Positions 33,792 through 45,319 of a stretch of 64,000 nucleotides of DNA are shown here, one piece after another. The stretch is from Nemophila menziesii (lineage: Eukaryota; Streptophyta; Magnoliopsida; Boraginales; Hydrophyllaceae). Location: the NCBI GenBank assembly GCA_029959085.1, contig JARWIR010000031.1, positions 4,650,001 to 4,714,000 on the forward strand, written 5' to 3'. The position numbers and the translations under genes were made by a program. The notes under the pieces were generated by a model. The model saw only the letters and a list, made by a program, of their open reading frames with translations. It searched no databases and was not told the origin of the DNA. Position 1 is the stretch's first letter. The number at the start of each line of letters is the position of its first letter.

Positions 33792-35318
33792 TGGTGTCAC
33801 CTAGGGTGTGATAAAAATAAGATAAAATTAAGCCAAGAAACTACGCACTCTCACCCTAGACAGGCACAGTACTGCAAGTATTACAGGACGTATGCAAGTT
33901 TTAATGATAAATAGAGTTCGTTCTCAAAGACTTAAGTGTGTTAATCGCGTGAGTAGAAATAACGAGTAAAAGTAAATAATTAGAGAACAGAAAAGTAAAG
34001 CAAATAGATTTCGAAAATAGCAATTAAAACTAAGAAAATAAAGACAATAAAGTAAAAGATTAAGAATATGAGATGAGAAGTATAGCTTAGGTTTTGCTAG
34101 TATGCACTAATCCTTCTAATTCTATCTATAAATCTAGTTAATAAGGGAGAATATTAGCTCTTGGTAATACTTAGTCAGGATTCTAAATTCCCCAAGCTTA
34201 GACCTTGAGAGAGACTAAGGGGGCTACGTCACAACCAAGAAGTGATTTCAAATAGGGTTATCAAACGCCACTAAGGCCCTAAGCAAATACTGCAATCTTG
34301 GTGATACGGTGGTTAAAACAAACCCTAATGACTATCTAGTTAGAAGTCTGTTTTGTCAGAACTGCTATCGGCACTAGACATTATGTGGTGGTTCAATAGT
34401 TAAACACCCTGTCAAGGAGACCATCTAACTACTCTTAAAACAATCCTAAAGTGATCAGTTCTAGGAAAGACAATAAATCAAAACACATAAGCAAATATAA
34501 AGTAAGAAGCTAATATCAGATTAAAACATATAATTCCCAAAGAAACTTAGATAGAAGAATTAGAATTCATAGATTATACATATGCAAAACCCAAGCTATG
34601 GGGAGTTTAGTTCATACCTGAAGGAAATAAACTAAAAGAAATTACAAAAGACATCATCTTGCTCTCTACAATAACTTGGAAGAATAAAACCTTAAGAACT
34701 AATTACTATGAGGCAAGGATGATTTACAAGTGATATAAGGGTGTATTTATAGGTGTTTAGAAGACCTAATTCGTTTTCTTGAGGAAGAGTTAAGGTAATG
34801 GACTTCTAGCCCAACTCAAATTCGTATGGAAATAAAGATAAACACTGCTGGACCGTTTTGAGTGTATCTTCTTCGTTATTGGTCGGATTTTGCTCCATAA
34901 GATACCAAAAGAATCGCAACAGAATTATCTAGACCCGATAGAAGGAAATCATCAGATTCGGCCTATTTCTTAGGTAAAAACGCCTATCTTTGGACGTGTA
35001 TGCAGAATCCCAGATTTAGGCAGCTTTTCCTTTTCCATCTTTTTAGCAATTGTTTCCTTATCTCTAATTACCATGCAAATCTCTTTCCATAAGTTGTTGT
35101 CTTTGACTTGGACTCTAATTAAGCTCCATAATTATCTTTAAAACTACACACTAAATAAACAATTAAACCCAATATGCTCTAAAAACATTATTTCTACAAA
35201 TCAAGACACAAAATAGGAAAGTGCACTAAAACTCAAGAAAATCGACATTATTGACTTCTAAATCACTTAAAATGATGTCTCACCCTAACATTAATCTATC
35301 ACAAATGAGGAGACATCA
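33792..35318 (-). repeat. 3' LTR of E5
   Basis: It begins TGATGTCTCCTC at 35318 on the minus strand and ends ..GGTGACACCA at 33792. Nearly identical to 42127-43654; several of the differences cluster in the first 150 bp at the left side. Confidence 0.94.
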
Positions 35319-36907
35319 AGACCCCCAACTCAAAGTTGTATCGTCCCGATACAATAAAGATAAAAACAAAGGGAAGTCTAGAAATACACACTTATAAAAT
35401 TCTCAACACAAGGGAAAAACATAGCAGAATATATAGAATAAACCTAAAGAACATAACTCAGAAAATTTCATGCAATAATATTCATAAACTACATACATGT
35501 ACACTTCTCATATCCACAGTTAACACGGCTTGAATTCAAGATCAGATTAGTTTCGCAATGTAAGAAGGATTGGGGCTTTACTCAGTTCCCCAAGAGAGCT
35601 ATAGATTGTTCATCAAACCTCACTAGTATCCAAGGATCCACTTAACTAATCTCTAATGGCTCAATCACTTCTCAATTACATAGCAAAGAATCAAAAGGTC
35701 TTTAAGGTTGTAATGTAGGCTTAGGGACGGGTATGATCATATAATTGGATAATTTGGAGTGAGCTTTTGGCTCTCTCCTCACTAGCCATCAACGAATCGC
35801 CCTAGAGCTTGAGTTACTCTCATAAAACGTTTCTCACTCAACCCGATTAATTCCTTGATGCACAATTTAGCATCCCCAATAACCCAATTTAAAGCTTAAG
35901 ATGTTCACATAAAAATCCACTTTGCCGGTCCGAATATATATATTTTCTTTTCTTTTCAAATCAAATTCTTTTATAGCTATGACTCTCTTTTAATGTTGAG
36001 ATATCACACTATCTTCTCATATATATATTTTTTCTTTTAATGCCCTTGTTGGCAAAATTAGCTCGAAGCTTCTTTTTCATTCACTATTACCCCGACAAAG
36101 GGTTACAATACAAACTGTGAAACATCATCAATATAAAGCACAAAGCACAATTAATAAGCTCACAAATCCCAACCCAATAACAATTCCCATAATGGTGGAC
36201 CCACCACCCCAAACTCAAGCTCTAAAACAACTGTCTATGCATCGCGATTCGAGTGCGGGTCATATGGAAAAGTCCTAAAATCTAAAGGGATATCGCTTAT
36301 AACGTGTTTCAATAAAAAGCTTTAGAAAGGCTAGAAGGGGCTGAGAAGGATATAGCATATAAAATCAAAAATCACAAGATGAGAAGGTATAAAAAGGCTT
36401 CAAGGGCTTCAACTATGAAAAAACCGCCTTAATCACTTTCTACACTATGTAATTTAGTTATTTTCTTACCTTTAGCACTTTCATCAAATGGTTTTTCAAC
36501 TAGCTTGGATCTCACGGCCTACACACTTTCAAGGTTCCCTAAGATCGAACATACTTTCTATCGCATTGCTCACTAATCTTTTTTTTACTATCAACGTGTG
36601 TTTTCCTGCAAATACTCAAAGCATACAAATACATAGCTCACAAACATATTACTTACTATCATTAATGTATTGAGCTTATGCTTTCAAGCTATTAAACACA
36701 CTCTACATCTAATTCCCATGTATCAAAAATTTTAATTTCACCCAAAAATAGAAAAATGGAGATGAGAGACAACGAATCCCCACACCCCCAACTCAAAAAT
36801 GAGCCGTGTCCCCACGACTCGAAAAAGACTCGAAAAACAGAAATTAAAATTAGCAGATAGACATATTTACAGAAATGGTAAGGAAGAAAGAGAACATACT
36901 CTCGAGG
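35319..36907 (-). other. E5 3' non-coding region
   Basis: No gene is supported. Next to the LTR is the PPT (complement of AGACCCCCAACTCAAA, 35319-35334), then hairpin H3 TTGTATCG-TCC-CGATACAA on the plus strand (35336-35354, perfect stem), a PPT-like copy (about 36195-36222), another (about 36779-36799) and hairpin H2 (36801-36820). The order is the same as in E2. Confidence 0.75.
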
Positions 36908-38104
36908 CTATTGCCTCGCATCATTGACATCCAAGGTTGGAATTGCTGGACCTTTCGTTAATTGCTCAAGGAGTTTCATGATGTGCACTTGATTAGCGTT
37001 GATTTGTGCCACATCATTGACTAAGGAAGTTTGAGCTGCTTCGAATTTCGTTAAACGTTCCTCCATCTTCTCTTGCCAATTTTCCTCCTTTTCTTCCTTC
37101 GAGACTTGCGTAGAACCCGCTCTTCGAAGAATTTCCTTAATCCAAGCATTATCAATATAACTCATTTTAAATTCGAGTTTCTCTTCTTCACCCAATACTA
37201 CATTCGCTTTTCGCACAAGACACGTGATCATAGTTGGAAATTTAACATTATAGATTGATTTAGGAGAGACCGAAAATCGTATCACCTCCTCATAGATCAA
37301 CTGTGCCACATCAACTTCTTCTCCTCTCAAAATACAGTCCAACAGTAGAGCGTACTTCATAGTCACATCCAAAGTTCGTGTGTTTCCACAGATATTAGGG
37401 ACAAGGAAATTGTGCCAAATTCGCGCATCCGCTTGAAGATATTTGTAAGGCCAAGGTGCCTTCAATTCTCCCTTATGTGATTGCACTTTCTCTTTGTCTA
37501 ATACATGCTCAAAAAGTAATTCCTCATCAAAGATTTTTCGCTTAGCAACTGCTTCTTCAAATTTGCAAAAACCTTTCAATTTTTTAAACTTGAAGTGGTT
37601 TCTAATCTCCTCAACTGTGAAAGGAACTATCTTTCCTCTAATCGGAACACCATTACTATCTCGGCTAAAGAGGTCTAAATAGAACTCCAAAACTAATTCA
37701 TGACATAATTCAGAACGTCTTACCATGAACGTAGACCAACCCAATTTCTCACCAAGCTCTAAGAATCTCGCGTATTCTCCATCTCTAATTTCTTCCTTGA
37801 ATACTTTCTCATAGGCAAAAGGTAGTTCTTTTAACTGTTTCTCTGCAGAAGTCTTCAAGGCCTTTGAAGTATCCACTTTCTCTATAGGTATAAGATCTTG
37901 TTGAGGTTGTGTTCTCTCCTTTGCATAATAATAAAGCTTTTTACCATTACGATCATACGAATGTTTCCCACTCTTCTGCACTTTATCTTTAACCTTTGAT
38001 TAAGAACTAGCACCTTTGTCAATTGATTTCTTCTTGTTTAAATCCAATCCCTTGTTGCTCTTCACCTCCCTCTTGTTAGCTAAGATTGTTGTTCTATTAG
38101 TCAT
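36908..38104 (-). pseudogene. ORF3 of E5, long form, one stop
   Basis: 399 codons on the minus strand starting MTNRTTILANKRE at 38104, with a single in-frame TAA at 38002-38000; the remaining 357 codons are open. The central part (KVFKEEIRDGEYARFLELGEK, LGWSTFMVRRSEL, LVLEFYLDLF, then NFLVPNICGNTRTLDVTMK) is a diverged relative of E2 ORF3. The C-terminus (about 37090-36950) looks like a coiled coil. No membrane segment is seen. A start at GTG 37981 downstream of the stop is possible on paper but unlikely. The function is unknown. Confidence 0.7.
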
Positions 38105-38526
38105 CCTCAATTAACCCCCAACTCAAAGCTTTAGCAACCCTTGAAATTTAAACTCTTTAATTAATGGTTGAACAAGCTTGATTTGGCTTAGGAAATATGA
38201 ATTGATGATTAATCTCTATGTGGGTGAGGTAGATTTGTAATGGGTTGGCTTGGATTTAAGAAATTATAGGATGAATTTTTCAAAATTTGGCTCTTTGATT
38301 CTTCAATTTGAATGGATTCGGTGAGGATTGGGTATTTGATTCTCTCTTGTAATGATGTGGAAAGAAGGTTTGATGTGTTTTTCTTGATGATTGGGTAGTG
38401 TTTTGGTGATTGGTGAAGGTTTTGATGAGCTTCAATGGAGTTAGGAGAGTTTCGGAGAGAAGAAAGAGGGTTAATGTTTAATAAATTCGGAATAATAAGA
38501 TTTATACCTCCTTTATAACTCAATCC

Positions 38527-38935
38527 CGTAGGTTTCTCTCGCTCTGGCGGCGCTGCGGACTACCCCTGCGGACCATGGGGTGCACAGCAGGGTAGTCCGC
38601 GACATCTGATGCTCGAAAATTTTTGCTCACTTGATTGGACCCGTGGTAGGACCCCGTGGCACGTGTTTCAGGGCTGCGGACTAGGGTCCGGTTTACAGGA
38701 GGGTACCCCGCGCCTTTGTAGTTAACTCCGTCAAAATACCCGTGGCACCTACCCCGTGGCACGCGTTTTTGGGGCGCGGACCATAGTGCGGTGCAGGGGG
38801 GTAGTCCGCGGTCGATTTTTTTCTTGTTTCTGGATCAAACCCGCGGTGCAACCCGTGGCACGTGTTTTTGACCTCGCGGACCAGGGCATGGACCATGGGG
38901 TAGTCCGTGGGGGTAGTCCGCGGGGTGCATTCTTT
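38527..38935. repeat. Array of GCGGAC/GTCCGC palindromic units (E5)
   Basis: GC-rich units of the form GCGGACTACCC and GGGTAGTCCGCG recur in both orientations at about 38552-38602, 38675-38712, 38776-38812 and 38876-38932. They can pair with one another. The stretch lies between the integrase tail and ORF3, exactly where other elements carry other palindromes. Short open frames on both strands here are by-products of composition. Confidence 0.72.
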
Positions 38936-39152
38936 GCTCCAAAAAATTTTCCTCGCGTTCCCTAACTCGATTTCTCCGATTCCTACACACCAAAAACACT
39001 AATACCTTCCTCAAACATGCATTATCAACTAAAAACAACTAAAATAAACTCAAACTAAAAACGTAAAAGACATGAAAACATAAAAAACTACGGGTTGTCT
39101 CCCGTACAGCACTTTTGTTTTACGTCTTTCAAAGTTAGACGTGTTACCTCTG

Positions 39153-40136
39153 TCAAGATTTGCGAATATAGCCTCCCCAACAACGAGTAAGGCTATGAAC
39201 GTCAACTAATCTGCGCTTGACCCCAGTTTTGGGGCGAATTTCTATCACCTTGGCTGAAACAACCTTAGTGATAATGAATGGTCCCATCCACGAGTCTTTG
39301 AAACTTCGTGGCCTATTCTCGCGTTTGTGGGCTTTCCATAGGACTTCATGGCCAACCCCAAACTCAATGTTTGGCTCAGTATCCATAGGCTTTAAGTGGA
39401 TCTCCTCAGGAGGGACTTTGTGATGTGAAAGGCTGTGGATGATAGGCACAGTGGGATCCAACTTCCTTGGTTTCTTACCCAAGACATAGAAGGTCTCGGA
39501 TATATTCTTTGCATGAAGAGTGATGGTCCCATCTTGGAAGTTGATCACACTTTGATTTGTGGCCATGAAAGGCCGTCCAAGTATGATTGAAACCTGCTTA
39601 TCTGCATCAAACTCAAGAATAACAAAGTCAGTAGCGATGGCGATATTACCTGCACGGACTAAGACGTCCTCCACTGTTCCCCATGTCCTTTTAACTGAGT
39701 TGTCAGCAAACTGCAACTTCACTGGAGTCTTCTCTGATTTCTGAAGTCCAAGTCTTTTGAACACGGACTTAGGCATAAGATTCACACCAGAAACCACATC
39801 GTACATCGCTTTCACCTTGAGCATACCATGTAATTGAATAGGAAGGTTGAAACTTCCCGGATCTTTAAGCTTTGTTGGTAGCTCTTTCTCACTTCTTCTC
39901 GAAACCCTCAGGTTCTCTCTCGGGATCTCCACACTCGCCTCTTTCTCAGGAATAACTTGCGTATAAACTTGTTTCGGTGTAAGTCCTCTTTTTGCAATCT
40001 CAAGCATTTGGGCGTTGATATTTTCAGGTTGGTACGCCTCTACAAATGTCTTGAGAACAGTGTCATCTTTAGGATTTGTATCAGGAATAGTTGATGACAC
40101 TGGTTGCACAATAGGTGGCGATTCCACCTTCTCTTC
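39153..40136 (-). pseudogene. Protease and integrase-tail of E5
   Basis: This is the continuation of the gag frame after one TAA (40139-40137). Protease landmarks: LKDPGSFNLPIQL, VNLMPKSVFKRLGL, FVILEFDADKQ, ILGRPFMATNQ. The active-site motif expected as DLGAS reads DVVSG (about 39800), so the Gly of the D-x-G triad is lost and activity is doubtful. Then, without any RT or integrase core, comes a tail with FGVGHEVLWKAHKRENRP, SWMGPFIITKVVSAKVIEI and HSLTRCWGGYIRKS, a GPY/F-like module. Hairpin H1 follows at 39142-39122. Confidence 0.82.
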
Positions 40137-41966
40137 TTATTTCTCTTCTAGCACAGCAGGTGCGACTTCATCTTTCGATTCCTCCTTTGAGGCTTCTTCC
40201 TCTTTCTCTTTAGCCAACTCAGCTGCATATTCCACTACCGATCGAATCTCCTCTTGCACCTTCCTCAGTAACTCTATGAACTCATCTTTCTCTTGATCGT
40301 CCTCCATATAAACTTCAGAATAGTCGGATTCCTCGGAGCTAGACTTGGTTGGTTCTTCTTCAATACTGGGAACTTCCACGGCACTATTGGCAGCATGTGG
40401 TGCTTCCTCTTTTGCTTCTTTAATCTCAAGGCATATAGCCTTGCAAGCTTCGAACTCATCCTTGTCTTCACCTCCTTCGATTGCCTTTACTTCTTTTTGT
40501 TCTACAACACTTGTTAACACTTTGTTTAACTGTGTCACTTGAGTAGTTAGCATTTGAAGTATGGCATCGTGTCCTCTAACCTTCTCGTCTTGAGCATTGA
40601 GAGTTGTGGTCAAACGGTCTAGAGCTTGTACTATCTGTGTATTGTCCATAGATCCTTCTTGCGGGTATTGAGGTAAAGCTTTCTGCTCTAATGAATCGGT
40701 ATAGGCGTCTTGAGCAGGTTGTTGTGGAGGAGCAGGTCTATTCTGATATTGGTTTTGGTACTGACCTCTCTGTTGGTAAGAGTTGTTCTGGGGACGCGGT
40801 TGATATTGACCAGGATTAGCGGCCCCTTGTGGATTTGAATACTGCATACCCGGATGGTTGTGATTGCCCCATCGGTTGGATATAAAGTAAACAGATTGCG
40901 GATTTGATTCGCACTCTTCCCATACATGATCGTTAACTCCACATTGTTGACAACCTCGTGCTTCTTGTACTACCTTTGTAGCGGCTAGATTCTTCTCCAT
41001 CGCGATTCTCAGCTCCTTGATTTGATTTTCTAACGAGGATATTTGAGCTGAGTTTGCAGTTTCTGCATCTAAACGAAGCGTTCCTCGGGTCTTTGCTACA
41101 GAAGCTCGCGTTGAAGGCCAACTTCTTTCTTGTTCCATTATATTCTCTAACACCTTAGAAGCTTCATTATGATTCATGGACACAAAATTACCCTTTCCAA
41201 TGTTATTTACCTTTTCTCTACCTTTATCATTAAGGCCTTCATAGAACATAGCAAGTTGTAGAGCAGGTGTATAACCATGGACTGGACACCTAGTTAACTT
41301 TTGTTGAAACCTTGTCCATGCTTCTCCCACTGTTTCTCCATCGTTTTGAGAAAATCTTGCAAGCTCGGTTTGATCTTTAAGTCTCATGCTCTTCGGATAA
41401 AATCGGTTAAAGAATGTGGCTTGAAGTTCTCTCCAAGAGTGAATGGTTCCATGTGGTTGTCTTTCTAGCCAATCGCTAGCTCTTCCGGTCAAGAAAAATG
41501 AAAACATATGACAATACAGTTGCTCGCGTGTAATGCCAGGAGTAACGTAGGCATCACAAATCTGCATGAACTTCTGAATCGCTTTTACCGGATCTTGAAT
41601 AGTTGTACCAGTATAGAGTCCGAAACTTTGAAATTGACTGAGCATGCCCGGATCGGGTCTAAATTTGATATTCGGAATCTCAGGAGGGCGGTAACCAATT
41701 GGTTGAACATGGAATGGTACATTAAGGCCAGGTAGATCTTGTTCAACTCGGTTTTGTTGATTATGATGATTGTTCCCATTACCTCCTCCTGCTGGTAGTT
41801 GTTGTCCTTCTTGTCCACCGAGTGGTGGATCTTGATGAACTCCACCAAGTGGTGGCTCTTGTTGGGATTCCATAGCTCTTCTCAAGGCTCTTTCCTCACG
41901 AACTCGTTTGTTGTAAGGTCTGAAGCTCCTTTCAGGCTCCGATAAGGGAGGCCAAGAATTAAACAC
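40137..41966 (-). CDS. gag: gag of E5
   Basis: A 609-residue open frame, the longest in the window, starting MFNSWPPLSEPERSF at 41966, about 135 bases after the PBS. Capsid region: MLSQFQSFGLYTG, DPVKAIQKFMQICDAY, GRASDWLERQPHG, FFNRFYPKSMRLKD and GEAWTRFQQKL. Zinc knuckle CQQCGVNDHVWEEC (about 40965-40925). A Gln/Asn/Pro-rich stretch follows, then a predicted coiled coil and a very acidic Glu/Lys C-terminus. It ends at TAA 40139-40137, directly followed in frame by the protease. Its product would form particles packaging E5 RNA. Confidence 0.87.
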   Translation of the reverse strand: MFNSWPPLSEPERSFRPYNKRVREERALRRAMESQQEPPLGGVHQDPPLGGQEGQQLPAGGGNGNNHHNQQNRVEQDLPGLNVPFHVQPIGYRPPEIPNIKFRPDPGMLSQFQSFGLYTGTTIQDPVKAIQKFMQICDAYVTPGITREQLYCHMFSFFLTGRASDWLERQPHGTIHSWRELQATFFNRFYPKSMRLKDQTELARFSQNDGETVGEAWTRFQQKLTRCPVHGYTPALQLAMFYEGLNDKGREKVNNIGKGNFVSMNHNEASKVLENIMEQERSWPSTRASVAKTRGTLRLDAETANSAQISSLENQIKELRIAMEKNLAATKVVQEARGCQQCGVNDHVWEECESNPQSVYFISNRWGNHNHPGMQYSNPQGAANPGQYQPRPQNNSYQQRGQYQNQYQNRPAPPQQPAQDAYTDSLEQKALPQYPQEGSMDNTQIVQALDRLTTTLNAQDEKVRGHDAILQMLTTQVTQLNKVLTSVVEQKEVKAIEGGEDKDEFEACKAICLEIKEAKEEAPHAANSAVEVPSIEEEPTKSSSEESDYSEVYMEDDQEKDEFIELLRKVQEEIRSVVEYAAELAKEKEEEASKEESKDEVAPAVLEEK

Positions 41967-42102
41967 TGTGAAACCTGAAAAAGACTAAAGCAAACCACAA
42001 GCATAAATCTGGAAAAATAAAAACTAAACTAAAACTGAAAAGTAAAAACTAATTAAAGACTAAAACTCGAAATAGATAACCCACACGCTAACGAGACACA
42101 AG

Positions 42103-42120
42103 TCCCCGGCAGCGGCGCCA
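42103..42120 (-). other. Primer-binding site of E5
   Basis: On the minus strand TGGCGCCGCTGCCGGGGA, identical to the E2 site, 6 bases inside the LTR end. tRNA-Asp type. Confidence 0.88.
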
Positions 42121-42126
42121 AAAACT

Positions 42127-43654
42127 TGGTGTCGCCTAGGGTGTGATAAAAATAAGATAAAATTAAGCCAAGAAACTACGCACTCTCACCCTAGACAAGC
42201 ACAGTACTGCAAGTTTTACAGGACGTATGCAAGTTTTAATGATAAATAGAGTTCGTTCTCAGGGACTTAAGTGTGTTAATCGCGTGAGTAGAAATAACGA
42301 GTAAAAGTAAATAATTAGAGAACAGGAAAGTAAAGCAAATAGATTTCGAAAATAGCAATTAAAACTAAGAAAATAAAAACAATAAAGTAAAAGATTAAGA
42401 ATATGAGATGAGAAGTATAGCTTAGGTTTTGCTAGTATGCACTAATCCTTCTAATTCTATCTATAAATCTAGTTAATAAGGGAGAATATTAGCTCTTGGT
42501 AATACTTAGTCAGGATTCTAAATTCCCCAAGCTTAGACCTTGAGAGCGACTAAGGGGGCTACGTCACAACCAAGAAGTGATTTCAAATAGGGTTATCAAA
42601 CGCCACTAAGGCCCTAAGCAAATACTGCAATCTTGGTGATACGGTGGTTAAAACAAACCCTAATGACTATCTAGTTAGAAGTATGTTTTGTCAGAACTGC
42701 TATCGACACTAGACATTATGTGGTGGTTCAATAGTTAAACACCCTGTCAAGGAGACCATCTAACTACTCTTAAAACAATCCTAAAGTGATCAGTTCTAGG
42801 AAAGACAATAAATCAAAAACACATAAGCAAATATAAAGTAAGAAGCTAATATCAGATTAAAACATATAATTCCCAAAGAAACTTAGATAGAAGAATTAGA
42901 ATTCATAGATTATACATATGCAAAACCCAAGCTATGGGGAGTTTAGTTCATACCTGAAGGAAATAAACTAAAAGAAATTACAAAAGACATCATCTTGCTC
43001 TCTACAATAACTTGGAAGAATAAAACCTTAAGAACTAATTACTATGAGGCAAGGATGATTTACAAGTGATATAAGGGTGTATTTATAGGTGTTTAGAAGA
43101 CCTGATTCGTTTTCTTGAGGAAGAGTTAAGGTAATGGACTTCTAGCCCAACTCAAATTCGTATGGAAATAAAGATAAACACTGCTGGACCGTTTTGAGTG
43201 TATCTTCTTCGTTATTAGTCGGATTTTGCTCCATAAGATACCAAAAGAATCGCAACAGAATTATCTAGACCCTGTAGAAGGAAATCATCAGATACGGCCT
43301 ATTTCTTAGGTAAAAACGCCTATCTTTGGACGTGTATGCAGAATCCCAGATTTAGGCAGCTTTTCCTTTTCCATCTTTTTAGCAATTGTTTCCTTATCTC
43401 CAATTACCATGCAAATCTCTTTCCATAAGTCGTTGTCTTTGACTTGGACTCTAATTAAGCTCCATAATTATCTTTAAAGCTACACACTGAATAAACAATT
43501 AAACCCAATATGCTCTAAAAACATTATTTCTACAAATCAAGACACAAAATAGGAAAGTGCACTAAAACTCAAGAAAATCGACATTATTGACTTCTAAATC
43601 ACTTAAAATGATGTCTCACCCTAACATTAATCTATCACAAATGAGGAGACATCA
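42127..43654 (-). repeat. 5' LTR of E5
   Basis: 1528 bp. On the minus strand it begins TGATGTCTCCTC, with inverted arm GAGACATCA at about 43611-43619, and ends ..GGCGACACCA at 42127. The first 5 bases outside are the target ACATA. Confidence 0.94.
43081..43087 (-). promoter_or_regulatory. Probable TATA box, E5 5' LTR
   Basis: TATAAAT on the minus strand within ACCTATAAATACACCC, about 570 bases into the LTR, a typical Pol II TATA context. The same box is kept in the 3' LTR (about 34743). Confidence 0.55.
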
Positions 43655-43902
43655 ACATACTTTCTAACAAACCAAGCTTAGAAACTGGGGAGATGAATGG
43701 ATTGCCAGAGGAATGTAGTGCTACATATCAAATCAAGTTACCACAAGACGCACGTACACCCAAGAACTCTTGGATGGGACCATTCATGGCGACAAAGAAT
43801 AGATCTGAGAAGTTAGTAGGGATGAAAGAAAAGGGATTCAAATTTCGTGTGCCAGATATTAATAAACTTACTCATTGCTGGGGAGTTGATGTTCATACAT
43901 GA
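43655..43902 (+). pseudogene. Protease remnant and integrase tail of E6
   Basis: It continues the left piece at 33791. It encodes LSNKPSLETGEMNGLPEEC and TYQIKLPQ, then jumps directly to a tail DARTPKNSWMGPFMATKN and INKLTHCWGVDVHT, ending at 43902. The catalytic part of the protease, RT, RNase H and the integrase core are missing. The tail is closest to those of E3 and E5. A decayed hairpin H1 follows at about 43916-43935. Confidence 0.8.
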
Positions 43903-44129
43903 TCACCGAGGTAACACGTCTAACTTTAAAAACGTTAAACAAAAGTGCTCGAAGGAGACACCCCTTGTTTTAATTGCTTTTTAGTTAGTTTTATGTTTTT
44001 TAGTGTATAATATTAAGATAGTGTATATTTTTAATGTGTTTACAAGCTAATAGGAGAGAAAGTTAGTGTGTTATATGTGCGGGAAACGAGTTTGGGGTCA
44101 AACAAGAAGAATTGGGAAAATTCTGACCA

Positions 44130-44360
44130 TTGGACCGGCATACCGGCCATAATGCCCGGTATACCGGCGAAAAAAAACCGTGGTGACGGTAAAGAAATCA
44201 GGTATAACGCCGAGAGCTATTGAACAAAATCGTGGGCGCAAACCTTTACACGGTCTGCGACAGGTATGCCTGCAGCCACCGCTAAAAAAAAATCGAAAAA
44301 TAAAAATAGTTGACTGGCTTACCGCTTTCTTGACCGGCCTACCGGTCGACCAAAAACTGT
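44130..44360. repeat. CCGGCATACCGG-type palindromes (E6)
   Basis: Units GACCGGCATACCGGCC (about 44132), CCCGGTATACCGGCG and GACCGGCCTACCGGTC (about 44331-44346). They are of the same type as in E3 and at the same place, before ORF3. The rest of 43940-44865 is non-coding leader with poly-A-rich and C/A-rich stretches. Confidence 0.72.
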
Positions 44361-44865
44361 TGCGTCGGTCACGAAATTAGGGTCAAAGCCGAGGTGATGT
44401 TAGAAAAACCGTATCGTCAGTTGTGCACCACGGTATGGAAACCTCCAAAAGGCCATAACTTTGTGCTCGGAGGTCGGAATTCACTTTTTCAAGAGTCTAA
44501 ATCGCATATTTTTTCGAGTTATATCCAATGGAGTGGAGAAAACCTGATTTGCAGATAAAATAAAAACGATTTTAGACCCAAACCCTATAAAAATACCTTG
44601 TAGCTTGATTTAACCTTCACATAAACACAAAAACATCATCAAAACTTTCCTCCATCTTCCATAAACACATATTCTTCATCAAATTCATTACACCACACCG
44701 TAACACACCAAAGCCAATCAAGTTTTCAAAATTTCTTCCAAGAACAATCAAGAAAATCATCTTCTACCAATGATAATCATTCATCCAAGCAACAACCTCA
44801 AGCCACACCAATCTTTCATAACTTTATTCAGTACTTGGTGTAACTTAAGTTGTGGTTATTCGGAG

Positions 44866-45319
44866 ATGACAAACAGAACAGATGTTATGAATTACAAGAG
44901 GAAGTGTTCAATCTTAGGGAAGAACAAGACTTTGCCTAGAGCTATAAGAGAAAAGGCCATTAATCTAGATGAGCCTATTGAAAATCGAGGCAACAGCACA
45001 ACCGGTACGAGTAAAATACACAGCTAGAATGAGTGTACCACAAAGGCCTAAAGCAAGGATACCAATCCAAGATCAAGGTTCGTCTTCAAATCTTAATGAA
45101 AATTCAAAAAGTGTATCCACACCACCAGCGTGGGCAGTTAAATTAATGGAAGATATCGATAGTTTAAAAAGAGATTTCAACACCTGCTGGAAAGAAATTT
45201 TTAGGATATACTTGGATATGGATGAAGATCCTTCTTTGGAAAAGGAATTGCAAGAGATACTCTATGGCCAGGTATCCCTTTCTAATTATTCTTCTTATTT
45301 GCTTGTATGCATTAGTTAA
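44866..45319 (+). pseudogene. ORF3 of E6, short form, frameshifted
   Basis: It starts MTNRTDVMNYKRKCSILGKNK at 44866, very similar to E3 ORF3. A frameshift near 44985 moves to a frame with VKYTARMSVPQRPKA, IPIQDQGSSS and PPAWAVKLMEDIDSLKRD, equal to the E3 C-terminal part, and continues to 45319. The long central domain of E2 and E5 is absent, as in E3. Confidence 0.65.

Larger units (their letters stand above)
33792..43654 (-). mobile_element. E5: young non-autonomous Athila-type element
   Basis: This 9863-bp minus-strand element has a perfect 5-bp duplication ACATA (33787-33791 and 43655-43659). The order is 5' LTR 43654-42127, PBS, gag, protease and integrase tail in one frame (41966-39153), palindrome array, ORF3 (38104-36908), 3' non-coding, 3' LTR 35318-33792. 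The LTRs are 1527 and 1528 bp and differ at only about 20 sites by eye. RT, RNase H and the integrase core are absent. It is the best preserved element of the window. Confidence 0.95.

Noticed and set aside
38520..39038. Several 67-80 codon frames in E5
   Set aside because: Same reason: GC palindrome array and its flank, non-coding in element context.
39352..39372. Extra PPT-like motif (complement of CCCCAAACTCAATG) in E5
   Set aside because: It lies inside the coding tail, codes for conserved-looking residues there, and has no counterpart in the other elements.
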